Assembly: GCF_002865645.1 (NCBI RefSeq)
Contig: NW_020194558.1
Span: forward strand, 1,178,001 to 1,242,000
From: Hyaloscypha bicolor E
Taxonomy: Eukaryota; Ascomycota; Leotiomycetes; Helotiales; Hyaloscyphaceae
Direction of reading: 5' to 3'
Length of the DNA: 64,000 nt
The number at the start of each line of letters is the position of its first letter. Positions within the stretch are counted from its first letter, which is position 1. Below the pieces are notes generated by a model. It saw nothing but the letters and a program-made list of their open reading frames with translations. It did not search any database and was not told the DNA's origin. This document shows positions 51,950 through 63,057 of the stretch, in pieces. Position numbers and translations under genes: made by a program.

Positions 51950-52237
51950 CTTATCGTTCCATCAGAACGCAAACACCGAGTCACCATCCCGGCAGATTCT
52001 CGGACTTTGCATCTGGTAACTTACTTTACAATCACGTGATGAAAATAATTTTCGCTCGACACACAGCCTCAACACAGCCTCGACACAGCCGTACTCTGCT
52101 CTTCGGGGTCGCCGTTAACCTAAGAATGAGGAACAGTTAGCGGTGGAACTTGCACAACCTTTTGAACTCTTATAGCCTGGCGGTCCGGTAGTACCAGGGA
52201 GCTCACGATCATCTGCCGCTTTGGATGCTAGTATGAC

Positions 52238-54888
52238 ATGGCGATCCCGGGGTTTGGCTTCTCCTTTGGCGACTTTACAGCAGGTGTCAAGCTTGTGAAA
52301 GATCTTATCATAGCACTAAACGACAGCGTTGGAGCGAAATTGCAATACCGACGCCTTATCAGCGAGTTGATAAGCCTCGAACGCGCATTGACTGAGGTCC
52401 GACATCTCCAAGTTGAGGACTCTCAGGCATCACAGAAGATCGCGTTGGAACAGGCCGCATTGCAATGTCAAGAGAGCATTGAGGATTTCTTGAGGCGGAA
52501 CGCGAAGTTCAAAACGTCCCTCGGTGCTCATACGACTTTCTCGAAATGGAGTTGGCGTACTAATTTGCATAAGATACAATGGGCTTTGTGTGAGGAAGAT
52601 GCGGTTAATAAGCTGAGAGCGGAAATAACAGGGCACACTTTGACCATTAATACTCTGCTAACGACAATACACTTGTAAGTAAAGAAGGTTATACGCTACG
52701 AAGCATAACGAATTAGCAGCTAATAATAGACTCTATAGATCAGCGACAGCGTTACAGACGGAGTTGGCGAAGAGTTACCAACTGGAAACCAAGGAACACC
52801 GCAAGGTGACGGACGAGGCACAATCTCTAGTAAAGCGGAACCATGACCTTCTAAATACTCAGGCAGATCTTATCCTTACGATTTCCCGAAATGTTACAAC
52901 TTGTTCAACCCACCAGCAAACCGAAGAACTCCGATTAATTATGCTCAAAGTCCTCGCCACAAACATGAAAATCTACCAGATGGTCTTGGATATACAGAAA
53001 CTCCAATTCCAAGTCCCTGCGCAAGTTGACCGTCAACTGCCTATCTCCTTTGAGGATGCCCACGGCCGGATAGCTCCATTCCATATCGAGTTTATCAATT
53101 CATTCGAAGCGTTTCAGGCGGTAATGGAAGTTCGGTTCCGCTACGTACCGGGACTAAAGAAGGTACGGAATATCGAATATGCGATACATGAGTCTAGTTC
53201 GAAGAGGAAGCTTGATCTCACGGCACCATGGGATTCTATTTTCTTGCCAGGCAGGAAGGTGAATATGAGCATGGTCTTTCGCAGACCGCAGACGTCTATG
53301 TCATCGTGCCCCGGGTGTCAGGCTGAGAACGATATCGACGGTAGTAATGAAGGATCTGAGATTCAATGGTACGCTAATATTTCCGTGTTTTGGGCTAGCT
53401 ATTCACTCACGATCCTGGAGGTCAGCTGTTAACCATCGCCTATATAGTTCTAATGTGGACTGCAAGATGTGGTACCAGCGAATCATCGAGATGAACGAGC
53501 CTCAAGAAGACCCAATCGCTGCGCCGAAGATCCAGCTGGGCAAGCGCAGTCGAAAAGCCACGCTAGCGTCATCTAGGAAAAGATCCAAATGGCCAGTCGT
53601 CGAAGGTGCTAATTACGATGCGGAGGAAGCAGCCGAAGATGACGATGGCGATGAGGATGAGATACAGCAATTCCGACGGGTACATGTCGTTCACAATCAT
53701 CTTGTGCCGGTATCTCCACTGCGACATGTGCAGTGTGACCACTCTGTGCCTATGAGCTTCAATGTGGAGCAGAACTCTGGTTATTGGACCGTACCCGAAC
53801 AAACCGACTTCCTTGCGCTACTGCGATATTTTGGGACAGACTGGTACGGGATAGCAAGGCATATGACTTCAAAAACGCACATAATGGTGTATGCCACCGT
53901 CTTTCAACAATGGCTTACTATACCGTCTGATAGTAACAAGAGCCGGCGTCTCTCTGGAACCCAGACGCAGGTCAAAAACTACTACCAACGCCATGCGACA
54001 TCGGATGAAATGAGTTCATGGGAACAAATTGCAAATGAAGCTGATGAGAAGATAGGGCGTGGAGAGTCTACAGGCCCCGTTCCAACTCCTACAATTCTTC
54101 CAAAGAGACCCTTTAGAGGCCTACAAAACTCTGTCTCGTGTTCAGAATCCTCTATTGATGGCATTGATAATATACAGCCAGCCCTGCAAAATTCGGTAAT
54201 GCAGCAGGCTTCCTCGCCACAACCTACCTTGAGTACGCGCTTTCCTGCACTGACCCAAACCGGCCCTGTTCCTCAGACCATGGTTTCATCGACTACTTCA
54301 GCCTTCCTCCTAGCCAAGCACATGCCTCAGCAATCTGGCCAACAGGCACCCCAGCAAATGCAACAACAGATCAGAGTTCACCCAGGACCTTCGCAACGTC
54401 CAATTATGCAAGTCTCCCAAGCCGAGAAGGAGCGCAAAAAGGATATACAACGGAAGCGACGAGAGAAGAGTGTGGCAAGAAATATCGAACAGGAGGAGAC
54501 TGCATTAGCTAAGGCGCAAGCAGTCGAAGATGAGGCCGAGAGACAGAAGTTCATCAGGGAAGCTCAAAAAGCCAAGATTATGCTGGCAAGGGGTGACAAG
54601 AGCCCAGAAACCCGAGCAGCGCCTCTAGAGCCTAATTTCCTCAGCGGCATAATGCCCACCCCCACAGCTGCAGACGCAGAGGTCCCGAAGAAATTGAAAC
54701 GCGGCGGTGCTCGACCAAGGAAGTCCAAGGAGCAAAAGCAGGCAGAGAAGGATTGTGCAGAAGCTGCACAAGCTGCGATCGATGCTGGTGAAAAACCTCC
54801 ACCACTCGAATACTTCACCTCAGCATATATATCTCTGGTTACTGCGAACTTCCCACCGCAGTCACCCATCTCACCACCTCATCCTTAA
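52238..54888 (+). CDS. Ubiquitin-like domain / SANT domain fusion protein
   Basis: Gene model: exon 1 52238-52674, intron 52675-52738 (GTAAGT..ATAG), exon 2 52739-53368, intron 53369-53447 (GTACGC..ATAG), exon 3 53448-54888 with a probable extra in-frame 84-nt intron at 53887-53970 (GTGTAT..GCAG). Both main introns keep phase. The N-terminus MAIPGFGFSFGDFTAG is the start seen in fungal proteins that carry a ubiquitin-like domain. A helical region follows. The ubiquitin-like domain runs from PISFEDAHGR to LPGRKVNMSMVF. A Cys motif CPGC with CKMWYQR comes next. The third exon carries a SANT module (GYWTVPEQTDFLALLRYFG ... VKNYYQR) closely resembling the Snt1-type SANT of the Set3 histone-deacetylase complex, then Gln-rich, Lys/Arg-rich coiled and basic RPRKSK segments. 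A nuclear chromatin role is inferred, not shown. Confidence 0.75.
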
Positions 54889-55421
54889 CGGGCTTCGCAA
54901 TTGCCGCGAATGGCTCCGACAGCTCTATCGTCCGATCGTGGCTCTATAACATTTCTTTTCAACTCCAGCCACCTTAAGAACAATCTTTCAAATGATTGAA
55001 ATGTTTTAAACTTCTTTTTTTAAAAAAAAAATGATAATGAGAATAGTTATACTTTTCTAATTTTTTTTGCTTAATAAGACTTTTAAGAAAACTATTGCAA
55101 GCTTTATAAAGTATTAATTTAATATTGAACTGCAATTGGCGGCACTCTGGCTTGCAGTACGAAAAAGGCATGTACGCCATCCTGCAGTGTTACAAGCCAA
55201 TGCGCTCGCAGCTGTAGAGCTGCAAGCGCCCCTTCCATAAATTGCGCCTCTTTACACCAGTAAAATGGATGCGGTATCGGGAGTCATGCAGAAACCCAAA
55301 ATCTTAGACTCTAGACCCCGTTTAGTGGGAGGGATCATGTTACACAAATTAGAAAATCAAAATTCTACGAACGTGAGATCCTTGGCTGGACGACCAAAAC
55401 ATAGCACAGACGCTGCCGGTA
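54889..55421. other. Downstream intergenic region
   Basis: Holds AT-rich sequence 54980-55110 with a T7/A10 run, then normal DNA. No gene recognised. Confidence 0.45.
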
Positions 55422-55506
55422 GCGCAAAACGAACCCGTCAGAAACCGAGGTTAATACCTCAAGTTTCCGAGGTGTTTTGTTCAGTATCAATCGCCTTATG
55501 AGCAGA
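55422..55506 (+). repeat. Direct repeat, right copy
   Basis: Same orientation as 51863-51949. Both copies end at the identical base after TTATGAGCAGA, which marks a real boundary. Confidence 0.85.
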
Positions 55507-55795
55507 TGGCATCGACCCAGAGAACTCTCGGAGATTCCTTGCAACGCGAATACCGCAATACGCGTTCCAGGTTTTTCGTGATGTGGTATGGCATCCTATC
55601 AAGAATCATAGGCGCAGTATCCCTGGCGTTTCCCCAGACGTATAACAAGGCTTCGTAGGCATGTCCAGTGCTAAAGGAAACTTGTTCAAGCTGGCAGTGA
55701 ATAGGATCGTTGAATAAGCCCGGTTGAAGGGTTAGAAGACGGATGTTGTCTCCAGTAAGGGGTCAATGAGTTCGCCTGTTTATTAATGGCTCCAT
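55503..55795 (-). pseudogene. Truncated HET-domain pseudogene (N-terminal fragment)
   Basis: On the minus strand an ATG at 55795 starts MEPLINRRTH, then a TGA (probably from CGA), then PLTGDNIRLLTLQPG, HAYEALLYVWGNARDTAP, MPYHITKNLERVLR and LWVDAIC. This is the N-terminal half of a HET domain, normally followed by INQ. It stops after C at 55503, where the right direct repeat begins. The remaining HET domain and the whole C-terminus are missing. It is clearly different from the HET gene at 23886-26058. Confidence 0.85.
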
Positions 55796-56018
55796 GTTAT
55801 GTCCCAAACACAGTCTTGCAAAGACGGGATAATTCCACTCATGTGTACATACGGTAGTACTACCACAAGTAATAGATTACAGTATTGCTAGTAGGCAGTA
55901 GTGATTACGCTCTTAGACCCCTGTATTCGCTTGACTGAGTTCGGTAAGGCTATTAGTAGGGACCAGGATCAAGAAGCGGGCCAATATTTTAAAAGAGTGT
56001 ATCTGGGCGGAAGCCGAT
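55796..56018. other. Intergenic
   Basis: Upstream of the HET fragment. No feature recognised. Confidence 0.4.
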
Positions 56019-56368
56019 TGTTGAACTAGCTAAATAATAAAGCTAGGGTCACGTGCTTGCAATGTAAACCAAGTAAAACGTACTGAATTGACTGCTGTTC
56101 TACAGTGGTAAGTAGCCCGTATATATAGCCCTGAACCCCCTAAGTCACATGCACTAAACCCCTAAACCAGAGAGCCTTATACTGAACCATTCAACCTCAG
56201 CTGAACTGATTTAGCCTCACAGGGCATATTATGCCCTGAATCAACCTTACAGGGCATAATCTACTCAGTAATAAGCCTATGGCTTAAGCCCCATTAGTGC
56301 ACAGCCCCTAAGGCTCTGTTCCAGGGCTTACTAAGCCTATTAGGGGCCTCAGGCCCCTAATTTCAACA
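56019..56368 (-). mobile_element. Solo LTR (TGTTGAAATT family)
   Basis: Minus strand starts TGTTGAAATTAGGGG and ends AGTTCAACA. Perfect 5-bp duplication CCGAT at 56014-56018 and 56369-56373. Inverted relative of the solo LTR at 46217-46656 but without the 18-bp array. It instead has several ACAGGGCATAAT-type short repeats near 56220-56265. Confidence 0.9.
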
Positions 56369-56373
56369 CCGAT

Positions 56374-57180
56374 TTCAAGATGTAGCGGTCAGATGAATCT
56401 CATGGTTCGTTCTGTTTGAGGAAGTTCTTCGCAGATACATGGAATATTGTGGCCTTGGATAGTGAATTAATACCGAAATATACGTTCCATATGACAGTGA
56501 TTTTATTATTATACTAGTAAGGAAACCAACGAATTCCAGCCGAAAAGCACTGATCTCCCTGCCCGTAGCGTATTCAGACTCTTGGTATTTGTACAGATTT
56601 GTCGGTTCAGTACCCATTCTTATATGTTTGCGGCTTATTACTACTCTTTAAATCCTAGCAAAGTTTAATGTCCTATCTTGGTAGATTTGCCGCAAGCCTT
56701 ATTAATTAGCGGCAGGGTTCAAAGAGGATTGCGGCCCATACCGTTCCCGAACTTTAAAAAACATAGTACCGTATATGGATTAATAGTATTAAAGATAACT
56801 GCAAAAAGTCCTGCTCTTAATATTAGAAATCCTGTTATAGCAGATTATCAGGGAGTGGATATGACCTTTGCTATTCTCTTATTAGTATTACGTATATATT
56901 TCGTTATAATACTTATAATCTATTCCTATAATGGGGGGAATAATTATCGGTTAGTAGATCTGTATATAAACCAATGCCCAGACTAGTAAATAAAGAGTAT
57001 AATATGGGTACTGCATAGCTCTCCATATTTATAAGCCTTTTTAAGTAGAGTATATTTCCGTCTTCGAGAGTTCTCTCCCTTGCGATTTCGTTTCGGAAAC
57101 ATAGTTATTTGAGAAAAGCGAAGGTATTTGGGAAGAAGGTATAATCAGGTGGGAAAAGTCATCGTTATATAATAATTTGA
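56374..57180. other. No recognised gene
   Basis: Frames at 56375-56617 (-) and 56678-56986 (+, 102 codons with a hydrophobic segment) lack recognisable domains. Confidence 0.4.
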
Positions 57181-57880
57181 GACTACTCACTCCTTTTATT
57201 ATAACTTTACTGAATTCTAATGAAATTTGCTTATTTTTAAACGAAATAAAAGGCCTTTAATATTTGCTTATATTAATTTAACTAATTACATATATTAACT
57301 TTCAAATTAATAATAAACTATAAATATTTATAAAAGTATTATAAAAATAAAAGACTTATTTTTAAACTATTATTATTTTTAATTGTGTTAATAATATTCT
57401 CTAAGACTAAAACGTATTATTATTTATAGTATTTTAAAGCCTATTTACGAGTTATACATAATAATTATAATATATTATTATAATATTAAGATTTTAATTC
57501 ATAGATTTTCGAGAAAATAAGCGAAAATAAGCGAAAATATACGAAAATCATAACTTTTAGATTTTAATAACTTTATATTTATAAGCTATAATCATGTGAA
57601 ATTTGGCGACCTTATTTGTAATTACTATAAATTAAACATATTAAAGTTTTAAAGATTTATAATTAGTAAATAATAAGTATAATAAGACTAAAATTTGAGA
57701 AATCTTATATAATTTTTAATTTAATATTAATATATTATTAATTTAATTTAATAAGTCTCTTATATTATATTATTTATATATCTAAGCTCTTAGTATTAAA
57801 TTTTTAAACCGAATATTAATAGATATATTATATAAAAAGTTATAAGTTTTTGAATATCTTTAGAGCTAAAGTCACGTGAC
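57181..57880. other. Isolated AT-rich block
   Basis: About 700 bp of TpA-rich sequence in otherwise normal DNA, with GCGAAAATA iterations near 57520-57545, ending at GTCACGTGAC near 57870. Probably a decayed repeat; no ends seen. Confidence 0.45.
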
Positions 57881-57924
57881 GAACACTTAACCCACCTGAT
57901 TGTACCTTATATATTTTCTAGAAG

Positions 57925-58301
57925 CTATGGTTCGAGTAAGTATGCAATAAACAGATTTGTGGCCGAGATACTCTCAAATCTCTGGTTTGGACTTTTTCTC
58001 GAACCCTGAAGTATTATTCCATTGTTAAAGGTAGCTGTGGTATGGTTACGTATTGGTATAGCAACTATACGAACTTGATTTTTCGCATGCCCACCGGTCT
58101 TCCGTGCTTGCATATTGGGATCTATTCTAGGAGTCGATATGCACAAATACAAGTAAAACATCGACCCATCTGCCTTCATCCAAGGCGTTATGGATTTTGT
58201 TGAGAGCCCGGATGGGAAGAGCTTCAAGGCAGTTTACAAGGCCAGTGAACGAATGCACCATTGAAGCGAAGCCTACCCATCACCACCAAGCACAAGCCAA
58301 C
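57925..58301 (-). other. Region downstream of the pump, unidentified frame
   Basis: A 100-codon minus-strand frame (57925-58227) without recognisable domain lies directly after the pump's stop. It may be the 3' untranslated region or unrelated. Confidence 0.35.
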
Positions 58302-61300
58302 TTAGACCTTGAAATTGGTAAACTTAGCCCACCTCAAATGCACCCCAATAGCAATAATCGGCAAAACGCTTACAATCTCACCCAAACCAGCATACTGAGG
58401 TGGGATTCTTGCATTCGGAAATGCTCCCGCGGCCAACAGAATCGCGAAGGTGTTATAGACGAACGACCAAGTAAAGTTGAAGACAACTCGTCGATAAAAG
58501 GCCTTAGAAAGGTCGATGAGGACGATGACTCCGCCCAGAGCTGGTCGGATGAGGACAGCATCTGCTGCGCTTTGAGCGATATCTGTGCCTCCATTGACGT
58601 GCATACCGATAGATGCTTGAGCAAGTGCCACAGCATCATTCGTTCCATCGCCGCAGAACATCACAACATTTTTTGCTGTGGATAATGTATGTCCGCTTGT
58701 CGGCTGGACTGCATCGAAAGCGCACATGACTTTCAGGCAAGTCGAGAGTTCGAGAAACAGACTTGACAGACTCTTCATTGTCACCACTAACAATAGAAAT
58801 CTCGATGTTCCGCCGCTTCAACTCGTTGATAACAGCCGTGGTATCTGGTCGGAGACTATCCTTGAGACCATACACTGCAACAAGACCTTTGTTGACAGTG
58901 ATGCAAAAGATAGTGACTCCGAGGGAGAGGATATCCTTGACCGCTGGTAGGTTTTCAACTCCCAGCCAGTATGGATTTCCCGCACGAATATTCTCTTCTC
59001 CCCAGGTAGCTTTAATGCCACAGCCCGCAATCGAGGTGACGTTCTTCAGCTCATCTGCTTTGGTGACAGTTGACTTCAGATGTGCTGCTATGGCTGTCGA
59101 CACAGGGTGCTTGCTACCGCTTGTCAAACCAAGAATCATTGGACCAAGTGTGGTTCCTTCGCCGGTTGGGTATATCTCTCTCTCCACCGCGAGCAGCCCC
59201 TGCGTGAGGGTGCCTGTCTTGTCGAACACGACATGGAAGATGTTTCTAGCCTTTTCAATCGTTTCTGCTGACTTGAAGATCACACCGTTTTTAGCAGCCA
59301 CTCCACCGGCGATGACCAGAACCATAGGAACAGCTAGGCCGATTGCGCATAGACATGACACAATGAGAGCGGAGATAGCGTAAGTCATGGCGTTGATGCA
59401 TGCAGTTGTGGTCGAATAATCTCGAATTCCTTTACCGACTCCCACCCAGACAATAAACACAATGACTGTGAGAACAAGGATAATTGGGACAAAGTAAGCC
59501 GCTACTCTGTCTGCCATATCTTGGAACTTGGCTTTGGAAGATTTTGCCTCGTCAACCATTAAACCGATCGCTTTGATTGTATTGTCTCCCATAAGCCGGG
59601 TTAGGCGAATTGTTAAGGTTCCAGAGTGATTTATAGATCCGGCAACCACCGGGGAACCTGGTTGTTTGGCCACAAGAGTAGCTTCGCCCGTGATCATAGA
59701 CTCGTCGACGTCCGATATGCCAGAGATGACAGTCCCATCTGTGGCGATTGACGAATCCTAGATTAACAGATTAGAAACATTCTTAAACCGCCGTTTGCAT
59801 AAATACATACAGGTAACACCACAAATACATCTCCGTATTGCAAGAGTCGCGCATCAATCTCATCTTGAGAGTTTGATTTTGGGTCTACGAGAATAGCAGT
59901 TGATGGTTGAAGTGATTCAATAGAGATCGACTCCACAGCTTGCTGTCTTGCCAAACTAGTCACAAGGCGTCCCACCATAATCAATGTTACCAGTAGCGTA
60001 CTAGCTTCGAAGAAGCTCCCAGTTGAAAGAGGCTTTTCATAAGCCAGGCAAGCGTAGGCAATGATGGAGTATATGTAGGCGGTTGATGTGGAGAGGACCA
60101 CTAGAAAGTCTACTTCACTGGGTGCGAGAAAAACAGCGCCTTGAAAGCGCTGATATACCATGGGCCAGCAATGTACACTTGCACAATCGTTGCGAGGACT
60201 AGTGAAGCAGCTCCGTAAGCGATTTCTCGAGGAGGAAGCTTGGCCCATGCCATGATAAGCACAGGAATAGTCAGCACTGTACGAAGATCACGGCATAAAG
60301 TGGTGGGATTACAGGGCATTTGTGCTTTACAGCACTTCAGTATCTATTTTTTAGCGCACTCGGTCACTAAATTACCCTATAATTCTAGGCCATTGCCCTA
60401 AAAGCACGCTAGAAAGCGGGAGTTAGGGGTACTACACCTTTTTAGGGCTCCTCCCCTGTACTTACAAGGAACACCTCGCCAAAGAGCCCTATAGTAACTA
60501 CCTATTTCGCGTCCAAGCGCTATGGTTGCTCTGCCAGCAGCACTATTTACCCCTAAGGACACCTCATACCTTGCGAATGTCTCATAGCGCCTCTTGAGAT
60601 CTGTCTAGGGCATATGGCCTGGAGCCATAGGGCCTTACAGCGGGCTCAAGCCACTGAATTGTGTCCTGAGGGGTGCCAAGGGTCCAAATGCCCTGTAATC
60701 CCGTCACTTTATGCCGTGATCTTCGTAGAAACCAACGTCTTGAAGAGCATCAAGCGAAGATGTGCTCTACCAGATGTGATGAGAGGAGGGTCTGCCATCG
60801 GGGCCAGCTTGGCTAATTCAAAGAATGGATTGCCCGTCAAATCTCTTGCGCCAAGAACCTCTGGATGATAGGTAACTCGAATGGTGCGAGAATCGAGTAT
60901 AGCGATATCGGAAATCCCATATGGTAGATCTTTGTCGCCTATAAAGAGTGTAGGGTCTTCCACAATAAGGTCAAGCTCGTGTCCAGACAATGTCATCTTC
61001 GAGCAAGTAAGTCCAGTCATCTTCTCAATGGTCTTGATAGTCTCGGCAACGCTGATATCGGCGGAACTTGCGCGAAAATCAAATTCTGCTCGACCCAATA
61101 CAAGGCTGGTTTTGATATTGGAAACCGCTGGCATTGAAGTCAGAGCTTTGGAGAGCGATTTTTCGCAGCCAGTACAGGTCATCCCTTGGACACTGATGAT
61201 AAGATGTTCGACTTCAAGAGCCCCCTTTTCCAAGTCCACCTGATCGGCGCTCGCGTTCGAGGTGTAGGGTAAAATTTCGATATCTTGCGAACATTTGTTG

Positions 61301-62396
61301 CCTCCTGACTTGGTTTTGGAACAGCAAGCTTCCTTAGTGACTGGGCGCTTCCCAGTCGGATTTGAGACATCCTGGCATCCGATTTTGCGACCATTTGCTT
61401 CTTCCACTCCCAGGGTAGTGTGCTTCCCAGCCTGAACCTCAGTAGAACAGCATCTATTCAATGACGACTTTCTGTCTGATGGAGTCGAGATTGGCTCTGA
61501 GCAGCAGCTTTTTCTACAATCGCCCAGAGGTGCAGCGACAACAATCGGTTCCACAGCTGATTCAGAACAGCTTCCTTTGCTCCAACCACTTACAGATTTC
61601 GATGTAACGGCTGGTTCCACGCTCGGTTCGGAACAGCATCCTTTACCACAATCCGGAGCAGGAGCTTGATCGTCGACGAAACTTGTCTCCTCCCCGCAGC
61701 AGTCCAAACCCTCTTTGGCATGCTTAGGGCTGGCTTTGACACCACAGGTGAACCTAGCTTTTGTGGCAGAAATATTCATTCCAATATTGGTTCCAGTTTG
61801 CTCTGGCGGTGTAGAGCAACAGGCGTTTATTTTCGTGATCGTGTCCACCAACTCGCCCTTCGGGGGAGAGCAGCACGACTCCCCAGCACACGAAGCGCCT
61901 CCAACCGACTTGACAGAACTCCACCCACTAGAAGCTCTTCTCATTCCCGCCAAAAGTCCCTCCTTCTCCGAACTCTTGCGTCGAGCAGTCCCAGTCTCCA
62001 GAGCACAGCACGATTCCAAATTCAACGAAAGCAACACCCTGCAAATACACCCAATATTGTTCAACATCTCGCTATATGCAGCCTTTGCTTTGGAAAGGTG
62101 GCTCTCGCATGGTTCTTCGTCGGATGGGAGTGGAATGGAAGACTGGGAGCTCGAGGGAAGCTTGTTTCGATGATTGTGCTCATTCTTGCAATCCCGGCGT
62201 GCGATTTCGACGAGGCAGTTGTCTGCATGAGTTAGTTAATGAGCTGGAAATGTCACAGGGCCGGGAGGAGCCTACCATCACAGCATCTGTTCTCTGGTGT
62301 AGGAGAGGAGGAACAGCATGCAGAACGAGTACAAGTTCTCTGGCGGATTGTGGAAGAGTCCCCTCTTCCTACCTCAGCGCTGGTTGAGCAAGCCAT
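58302..62396 (-). pseudogene. P1B-type heavy-metal (Cu/Cd) ATPase, disrupted; CrpA/Pca1-like
   Basis: Exon 1 62396-62276 (MACSTSAEV), intron 62275-62223 (GTAGGC..GCAG), long exon from 62222, intron 59810-59758 (GTATGT..CTAG), last exon 59757-58302. The N-terminus carries ten Cys-Cys pairs, followed by one heavy-metal-associated domain with GMTCTGCE (61167-61187). Then come transmembrane segments, TGEA (about 59680), a CLC in place of CPC (59347-59355), DKTGT (59209-59223), KHP and GDGTND (58635-58652). The family pumps Cu+ or Cd2+ out of the cytosol. Joined, it would have about 1,180 codons, normal for the Cys-rich fungal type. Lesions: a 444-bp element at 60282-60725, a one-base frame change near 60119-60126, a frame change near 58665-58690 just before GDGTND, and the CPC change. 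As written it cannot yield a functional pump. Confidence 0.88.
60282..60725. mobile_element. 444-bp TA-flanked MITE inserted in the pump gene
   Basis: Ends CGAAGATCACGG and its complement form about 41-bp terminal inverted repeats with two mismatches. TA lies at 60280-60281 and 60726-60727. Removing the element and one TA rejoins the conserved pump sequence LVST with VLTIPVL in frame, which proves the boundaries. TA duplication points to Tc1/mariner-type mobilisation. No coding capacity; an in-frame TAA follows five codons after the junction. Confidence 0.93.
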
Positions 62397-62605
62397 TTTT
62401 CTCACGAATGCAGGTCAGAGTTGCGAAGAAAGAGAAATAATTGTTGGATAATGTCGTTTATCCCATAAGCTGCGAGAGATGAAGACTTTTCAAAAAGAGC
62501 GCTAAAATACCTGAGGCATCAATCAAAAGAGGATTGGACCAATTGGAGAGCTATACTATTTACCCCTCTAGAACACCAAAAACACCGCTCTTACTATCAC
62601 TTATA
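62397..62605 (-). promoter_or_regulatory. Presumed upstream region of the metal pump
   Basis: Non-coding sequence before ATG 62396. I see no clear metal-response site. Confidence 0.3.
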
Positions 62606-62775
62606 AATAAGTTAGTTATGGTCATGTTATCAATTGTCCCGTTAATAGCGTTAAAAGCCCTTTCAGCTGTTCCCCCTTGCTCTATTATAACTATTGGCCT
62701 GTCTTTAAATTTCGGGACCGTAGCACAAAGCTCCTATCAAGAATGAATATAACTCTAAAGTTTAAAGACATGGAG
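62606..62775 (-). pseudogene. Unknown short coding module, copy 2
   Basis: Minus strand encodes KFKDRPIVIIEQGGTAE and NGTIDNMTITN, matching the module at 48371-48562 in pattern and orientation. It is not open beyond this block. Confidence 0.4.
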
Positions 62776-63057
62776 CAGAAGGCAACCTTTATACCGGATT
62801 TATCCGGACAAAGTAGGAGGAGGTACTTTCGTACATAATACGCCAAGCATCTTAATAAGCGAAAGAGGTGCCTAAGTTACCAGGTATCAAAGTACCGCTT
62901 GCCAATGTGGGCCTTTATGCCTAAGGCCTCATAATTTAAATTACGGCGTAAATATTGCGAGGTTGTTTCGCACTAACCAAAATCGTTACTCGCTTTGATC
63001 CGAGGTACAGATCGGCGTGGTGATCATGCATGAATGTAAAAATATCGCCTAAAAGCA
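62776..63057. other. Intergenic
   Basis: No gene or repeat recognised. Confidence 0.4.

Noticed and set aside
58678..59383. Plus-strand frames up to 206 codons
   Set aside because: They run antisense to the conserved P-type ATPase core and have no recognisable domain.
60282..60725. The pump insertion as an intron
   Set aside because: The TA-flanked inverted ends fit a transposon exactly, and the nearest GT/AG pair (GTTTCT..GTACAG) would put the downstream part out of frame.
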